A stretch of DNA of 64,000 bases, taken from contig JAZNGG010000001.1 of the NCBI GenBank assembly GCA_045576355.1, forward strand, positions 11,477 through 75,476, read 5' to 3'. The first letter of the stretch is position 1. Each line of letters opens with the position of its first letter. Under the pieces are notes generated by a model. That model worked only from the letters and a program-made list of their open reading frames with translations, was not told the origin of the DNA and did not search any database. Source of the stretch: Liminaster sp045576355 (GTDB lineage: Bacteria > Bacteroidota > Bacteroidia > Bacteroidales > UBA3663). Position numbers and translations under genes: made by a program. Shown in pieces: positions 60,065-64,000 of the stretch.

Positions 60065-60496
60065 ATGGGAAGGGTTTTATCTATTGATTTTGGTCGAAAA
60101 CGAACTGGAATTGCAGTAACAGATCCTTTACAACTGATTGCCAATGGTCTGACTACCGTTCCAACTATAAAATTGCTGGATTTTATAGTTGATTATGTCT
60201 CAAGGGAATCCGTTGATCTTATTGTTGTCGGGCAACCCAAGCAAATGAATGGTCAATTGAGCCAGTCATGGCAGTATATTCATCCGTTTATTGACAGACT
60301 TAAGAAAACTCTGCCAGGTATTTCAGTTGAACTTTATGACGAGCGATTTACATCAGTTTTAGCCCATCAAGCCATGATTGATGGAGGTTTGCATAAAAAA
60401 GATCGCCAAAATAAAGCTTTGGTAGATGAGATAAGTGCGTGTATTATACTGCAAAGTTATTTGGAGTCAAAAAAGATGAAAAACATGAGACTATAG
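60065..60496 (+). CDS. ruvX: Holliday junction resolvase-like RuvX (YqgF)
   Basis: This 143-residue RNase H-fold nuclease is thought to process pre-16S rRNA ends or DNA junctions. It has RVLSIDFGRKRTGIAVTDP, LIVVGQPKQMNG, and ELYDERFTSVLAHQAM with a late D in VDEISACIILQSYLE. I chose the ATG at 60065 because upstream in-frame codons lie inside the promoter. It precedes def and recA on the same strand. Confidence 0.93.
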   Translation: MGRVLSIDFGRKRTGIAVTDPLQLIANGLTTVPTIKLLDFIVDYVSRESVDLIVVGQPKQMNGQLSQSWQYIHPFIDRLKKTLPGISVELYDERFTSVLAHQAMIDGGLHKKDRQNKALVDEISACIILQSYLESKKMKNMRL

Positions 60497-60574
60497 TTCA
60501 AATAGTAATAATAGACAAATTTTAGTCTTGTGTTATTAGTATATGTTTTTTAATAATAATTCAAAAAGAAAGAA

Positions 60575-61129
60575 ATGATATTACCAATTTATTTATATGG
60601 TCAGACCGTACTTCGCAAAGAGGCAGAAGAAGTTACGCCAGATTACCCGGAGTTACAGTCTTTGGTTCAGAATATGTTTGCAACGATGGAACATGCGCAG
60701 GGTGTGGGGCTGGCCGCTCCTCAAGTAGGATTACCTTTGCGAATGTTTGTCGTAGATGGAACTCCGGTTGCAGAGGATTACCCAGAGTGTGCAGGATTTA
60801 GAAAGTGTGTTATAAATCCTGAAATTTTAGAACAAAGTGAAGATAAAACAACCGGGGATGAAGGATGTTTGAGTGTACCCGGAATCTATGAAGCTGTGGC
60901 CCGTCCAAATTGGATCGTATTAAAATATATGGATGAAAATTTTGAAGAGCATACAGAGAAGTTGTATGGATGGGCTGCTCGTATGGCTTTGCATGAGTAT
61001 GATCATCTGGATGGGAAATTATTTATTGATCGAGTTAATATGATCCGAAAGCAAATGATTAAGGGCAAATTGACTCAAATCTTAAAAGGGAAAGTTCGTA
61101 CAGATTATCGAACAAAAAATATAAAGTGA
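60575..61129 (+). CDS. def: peptide deformylase
   Basis: This 184-residue metalloenzyme removes the formyl group from nascent proteins. All three motifs are present: GVGLAAPQVGLP, EGCLSVPGIYE and the metal-binding LHEYDHLDG. Length is normal. Pairing of ruvX and def is frequent in Bacteroidota. Confidence 0.96.
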   Translation: MILPIYLYGQTVLRKEAEEVTPDYPELQSLVQNMFATMEHAQGVGLAAPQVGLPLRMFVVDGTPVAEDYPECAGFRKCVINPEILEQSEDKTTGDEGCLSVPGIYEAVARPNWIVLKYMDENFEEHTEKLYGWAARMALHEYDHLDGKLFIDRVNMIRKQMIKGKLTQILKGKVRTDYRTKNIK

Positions 61130-61163
61130 AATTTTGAAAAATGAATTTTAAAATATAATTACT

Positions 61164-62219
61164 ATGGGAAAAACAGTAAATGGGGATCGCCCTGTTCCAT
61201 CGGCTGATCGTTTGAAGGCATTGCAAGCTGCAATTGATAAAATAGAAAAAAATTTTGGTAAAGGCTCCATCATGAAGATGGGAGACGATGAAGTAGAAAA
61301 TGTAGAGGTTGTTCCTTCTGGCTCTATCGGTCTGAATGTGGCATTGGGTGTAGGTGGATATCCTAAAGGCCGTATTATTGAGATTTATGGTCCGGAGTCT
61401 TCAGGTAAAACAACGTTAGCTATCCATGCAATAGCAGAAGTGCAGAAACAAGGAGGTATCGCAGCATTTATCGATGCAGAACATGCTTTTGATCGTTTCT
61501 ATGCGGAGAAGTTGGGAGTGGATACAGACAATTTATTGATTTCTCAGCCGGATAATGGAGAACAAGCTTTGGAGATTGCAGAAAATTTGATTAGATCAGC
61601 TGCAGTTGATATTGTGATAATTGACTCTGTTGCCGCATTGACACCAAAAGCTGAAATAGAAGGTGAAATGGGTGAAAATAAGGTGGGCTTGCAGGCGCGA
61701 TTGATGAGTCAGGCATTGAGAAAGCTCACTTCGGCTATTAGCAGAACGAATACGGTATGTATTTTTATCAATCAGTTGCGTGAAAAAATTGGCATTATGT
61801 TTGGTAATCCGGAGACTACAACTGGTGGAAATGCATTGAAGTTTTATGCATCTGTACGTATTGATATTCGGCGTGTAACTTCGATTAAAGATGGTGATGA
61901 AGTAATCGGAAATCAAGTTAGATGTAAGGTGGTGAAGAATAAAGTAGCTCCTCCTTTTAGAAAAGCGGAATTTGATATTATGTTTGGCTCCGGTATTAGT
62001 CGTGTTGGTGAAATTGTAGATATGGGAGTAGAGTTAGGAATTATAAAAAAATCAGGTTCATTTTTTAGCTATAATGGAACACGGATTGCCCAAGGACGTG
62101 ATGCTACAAAGCGCGTGATTGCAGATAATCCTGAATTGGCAGAAGAATTAGAAAATGCAATAGTTGTACGTCTGCAAGGTGGAGGTAATGAAGAAGAGAC
62201 ACAGGAAGTCACTGAATAA
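61164..62219 (+). CDS. recA: recombinase RecA
   Basis: This 351-residue ATPase catalyses homologous DNA strand exchange and triggers the SOS response. The P-loop is GPESSGKTT at about 76-84, with AFIDAEHAFD, IIDSVAALTPKAEIEGEMG, the L2 region IGIMFGNPETTTGGNALKFY and an acidic C-terminus. It begins 34 bases after def. Confidence 0.98.
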   Translation: MGKTVNGDRPVPSADRLKALQAAIDKIEKNFGKGSIMKMGDDEVENVEVVPSGSIGLNVALGVGGYPKGRIIEIYGPESSGKTTLAIHAIAEVQKQGGIAAFIDAEHAFDRFYAEKLGVDTDNLLISQPDNGEQALEIAENLIRSAAVDIVIIDSVAALTPKAEIEGEMGENKVGLQARLMSQALRKLTSAISRTNTVCIFINQLREKIGIMFGNPETTTGGNALKFYASVRIDIRRVTSIKDGDEVIGNQVRCKVVKNKVAPPFRKAEFDIMFGSGISRVGEIVDMGVELGIIKKSGSFFSYNGTRIAQGRDATKRVIADNPELAEELENAIVVRLQGGGNEEETQEVTE

Positions 62220-62252
62220 TGTCGGTTTCCAGTTAACTAAATAGATGTAGCT

Positions 62253-63029
62253 ATGAAAAAACTTTTGTTGATTATTTGCTCGTGTTTTATAGGAACATTC
62301 TTTTTCCAAGGTTTCGCACAAGAGAAAGTGATTAAAATAGCCTGTGTAGGAAATAGTATTACGGAAGGTGTTGGGACCAAAGATAAAAAGAATGAAAGTT
62401 ATCCGGCTGTGATGCAACGTATCATGGGTGATAAATACGAAGTTCGTAATTTCGGTTATAGCGGACGTACAATGTTAAATAAAGGTGATCGTCCTTATAT
62501 GAAGGAGGATAGGTTTCGTAAGGCAATGGCTTTTCATCCTGATATTGTAACAATCAAACTTGGGACAAATGATAGTAAACCTTGGAACTGGAAGTATAAA
62601 GAAGAATTTAAGCCGGATATGTGTGCGATGATAGATTCTTTTTTGGCTCTACCCTCTAATCCACAGATTTATCTTTGTTTGCCTGTTCCTCCGGTTTTTG
62701 CTCGTTGGACCATCACTGATAGTATTGTTCATGACGAAGTTATTCCGATGATTTTAGAAGTTGCCCAAGAGCGAAATTTGCCTATAATAGATCTTTATAC
62801 TCCTTTGAAACCCTATCCAGAGTTGTTTCCAGATAGCATTCACCCAAATAGAGGTGGAGCTGCTTTGATTGCAGAAGAGGTGGCAAGGCGAATATTGATG
62901 GATATGCAAAAGGCAGAGTTGCTGGATGTTGATTTGAAAACACTTCATAAGTCATCTGAAATATCAAAATCTACAAACTCAAACAAGGCTGCTGTAAAAG
63001 TAAAAAGGCATAAGAAAAAATGGAAATAA
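62253..63029 (+). CDS. secreted SGNH/GDSL hydrolase
   Basis: This 258-residue protein has a signal peptide ending in FQGFAQ. SGNH blocks are CVGNSITEGVG (catalytic Ser), GYSGRTML (Gly), LGTNDSKPW (Asn) and DSIHPNRGG (Asp/His). It is probably a carbohydrate esterase or lipase-like enzyme in the periplasm; sialate O-acetylesterase-like activity is possible. The last 25 residues are a lysine-rich tail (VKVKRHKKKWK). It follows recA by 33 bases. Confidence 0.85.
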   Translation: MKKLLLIICSCFIGTFFFQGFAQEKVIKIACVGNSITEGVGTKDKKNESYPAVMQRIMGDKYEVRNFGYSGRTMLNKGDRPYMKEDRFRKAMAFHPDIVTIKLGTNDSKPWNWKYKEEFKPDMCAMIDSFLALPSNPQIYLCLPVPPVFARWTITDSIVHDEVIPMILEVAQERNLPIIDLYTPLKPYPELFPDSIHPNRGGAALIAEEVARRILMDMQKAELLDVDLKTLHKSSEISKSTNSNKAAVKVKRHKKKWK

Positions 63030-63077
63030 GGATATCCTTTTGAGAGTTTTAGGGAAATCAAATAAACATAATTTTTA

Positions 63078-63116
63078 AGAGAGTGAAACATTTAATTGAA
63101 ACACTCTCTTTATTTA
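63078..63116 (+). terminator. terminator between SGNH gene and nth
   Basis: AGAGAGTG at 63078-63085 pairs with CACTCTCT at 63102-63109, followed by TTATTTATT. It ends only about 12 bases before the chosen nth start, which supports the ATG at 63128 over an upstream GTG at 63083. Confidence 0.75.
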
Positions 63117-63127
63117 TTATAATATGT

Positions 63128-63775
63128 ATGAGAATTGAGGAACGATATGAGAAGGTAATAAGATGGTTTTCGAATAATATGCCAAATGCGCAATCGGAAT
63201 TAAATTATCATAATCCCTTCGAACTGCTTGTTGCGGTAATTCTTTCTGCCCAATGCACGGATAAACGGGTAAATATGGTAACACCATCTTTATTCAAAGA
63301 TTTTCCAACACCAAAACATTTAGCAGAAACCAACGAGGATGAAATTTTTGAATATGTCAAAAGTATTTCCTATCCTCGTAATAAAGCCAGGCATTTGGTG
63401 GCTATGGCAAAGAAATTGATTGCTGATTATTCAGGAGAAGTGCCTTCGGAAATAGAAGAGTTGATGAAATTGCCTGGAGTAGGTAGAAAAACAGCAAATG
63501 TTATTGCTTCTGTTATTTTTAATAGACCGGCAATGGCTGTAGATACACATGTTTTTAGGGTAGCAAATCGAATTGGATTAACTAATAATTCTAAGACTCC
63601 TCTTGAGACAGAAAAAGAATTAATCAAACATATACCAGAGAGGATAATACCGATAGCTCATCATTGGTTAATTTTACATGGAAGGTACGTGTGTCGGGCT
63701 CGAAATCCGAAATGTGCTGAATGTGGTATCTCAGATTACTGCCAAACGTTTGCACAGCAAAGTGAAATAATCTAG
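63128..63775 (+). CDS. nth: endonuclease III
   Basis: This 215-residue DNA glycosylase/AP lyase repairs oxidised pyrimidines. It has the helix-hairpin-helix LPGVGRKTANVIASVIF with the catalytic lysine, the aspartate in AVDTHVFRVANRIGL and the 4Fe-4S motif CRARNPKCAECGISDYC. The start MRIEERYEKVIRWF is typical. Confidence 0.96.
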   Translation: MRIEERYEKVIRWFSNNMPNAQSELNYHNPFELLVAVILSAQCTDKRVNMVTPSLFKDFPTPKHLAETNEDEIFEYVKSISYPRNKARHLVAMAKKLIADYSGEVPSEIEELMKLPGVGRKTANVIASVIFNRPAMAVDTHVFRVANRIGLTNNSKTPLETEKELIKHIPERIIPIAHHWLILHGRYVCRARNPKCAECGISDYCQTFAQQSEII

Positions 63776-63864
63776 TTTTGTTATATTCATTTAGCAAAGA
63801 AGGGTCGTTTTAAGGTCTTGTAAAACGAAAAAATGGTTTTTTTAGAAAACTTTTTCTGTAAATG

Positions 63865-63895
63865 TTTGGTGGTAATGAAAAAGTCTCTATCTTTG
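63865..63895 (+). promoter_or_regulatory. strong Bacteroidota-type promoter, probably of an rRNA operon
   Basis: TTTG at 63865-63868, 19 bases, TATCTTTG at 63888-63895, followed by CCC. The 100 bases downstream have no open frame and include GATCTTTGAAATGG and GCAAGTAGTACAAGAAG, which resemble the 16S leader of Bacteroidota as I recall it. The rRNA gene itself would begin just beyond the window. Confidence 0.55.
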
Positions 63896-64000
63896 CCCTC
63901 GCTTAACGAAAAAACGCGCTTTTAAGCACACTTCGTCAAGCAATGATCTTTGAAATGGTGAAGTAAAAAATAATAAGATAGCAAGTAGTACAAGAAGATC

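Overview
The window looks like a chromosomal segment of a Bacteroidales bacterium (phylum Bacteroidota), possibly of the Porphyromonadaceae group. The evidence is gene content (a short SerA with a lysine in its TPKK motif next to serC, a BCAT of the ECGPANFF type, a TonB-dependent receptor, a DUF5703 protein, a GH3 xylosidase, a TlpA-like lipoprotein, RseC-RnfBCDGEA). A second line is promoter type: many intergenic regions carry the Bacteroidota form TTTG-N19 to 21-TAnnTTTG rather than a -35/-10 pair. There is no phage or plasmid module. Genes are mostly core or housekeeping and fairly densely packed.

Layout. 1-2.5 kb: 3' end of rarA, then serC and serA, closed by a terminator. 2.9-8.4 kb: a degenerate hybrid sensor protein, then DUF1015, a membrane protein, smpB and a flippase, probably one operon. 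8.4-13 kb: a DUF389 membrane protein, a DUF5703 glycosidase-like protein and a DUF2271 protein. 13-14.15 kb: a 1.1 kb non-coding island with two 22-bp-period arrays and a MITE-like element. 14.1-22.5 kb: truA, galK, a 40-residue protein, galM, fabD, cca, an S4 protein, pth and rplY. 22.8-30 kb: ilvE, kdsC, maf, a TlpA-like lipoprotein, ruvC, a 31-residue membrane protein, tRNA-Gln, a TGS/uridine-kinase-like protein and an FKBP. 30-41.3 kb: typA, a small lipoprotein, a TonB receptor, ndk, a GH3 enzyme, a UPF0126/TRIC protein, sufE and an M28 lipoprotein. 41.6-47.7 kb: the Rnf complex operon. 47.9-49.8 kb: a Ser/Thr kinase fused through a membrane segment to an FGE/C-type-lectin-like domain. 49.8-50.5 kb: a second non-coding island built on the same 22-bp plan as the one at 13 kb. 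50.8-58.1 kb: an ABC efflux operon with three consecutive adaptor lipoproteins, a MacB-like permease, an ATPase and a TolC. 58.3-63.8 kb: an acyl-CoA ligase, ruvX, def, recA, an SGNH hydrolase and nth. The last 140 bases look like the promoter and leader of an rRNA operon.

The most interesting points are: (1) two islands 37 kb apart that share an exact 18-mer followed by 5 x 22-bp hairpin-forming units and then a second 22-bp array; (2) the kinase-lectin fusion, whose GC-rich C-terminal segment resembles the variable region of a diversity-generating retroelement target, though no reverse transcriptase or template repeat is visible; (3) the three-adaptor efflux operon; (4) a short intergenic transcription unit with its own promoter and terminator at 20.6 kb and a 31-residue membrane protein at 27.2 kb. 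All functional statements come from reading the sequence and from knowledge of the families; no database search was run.
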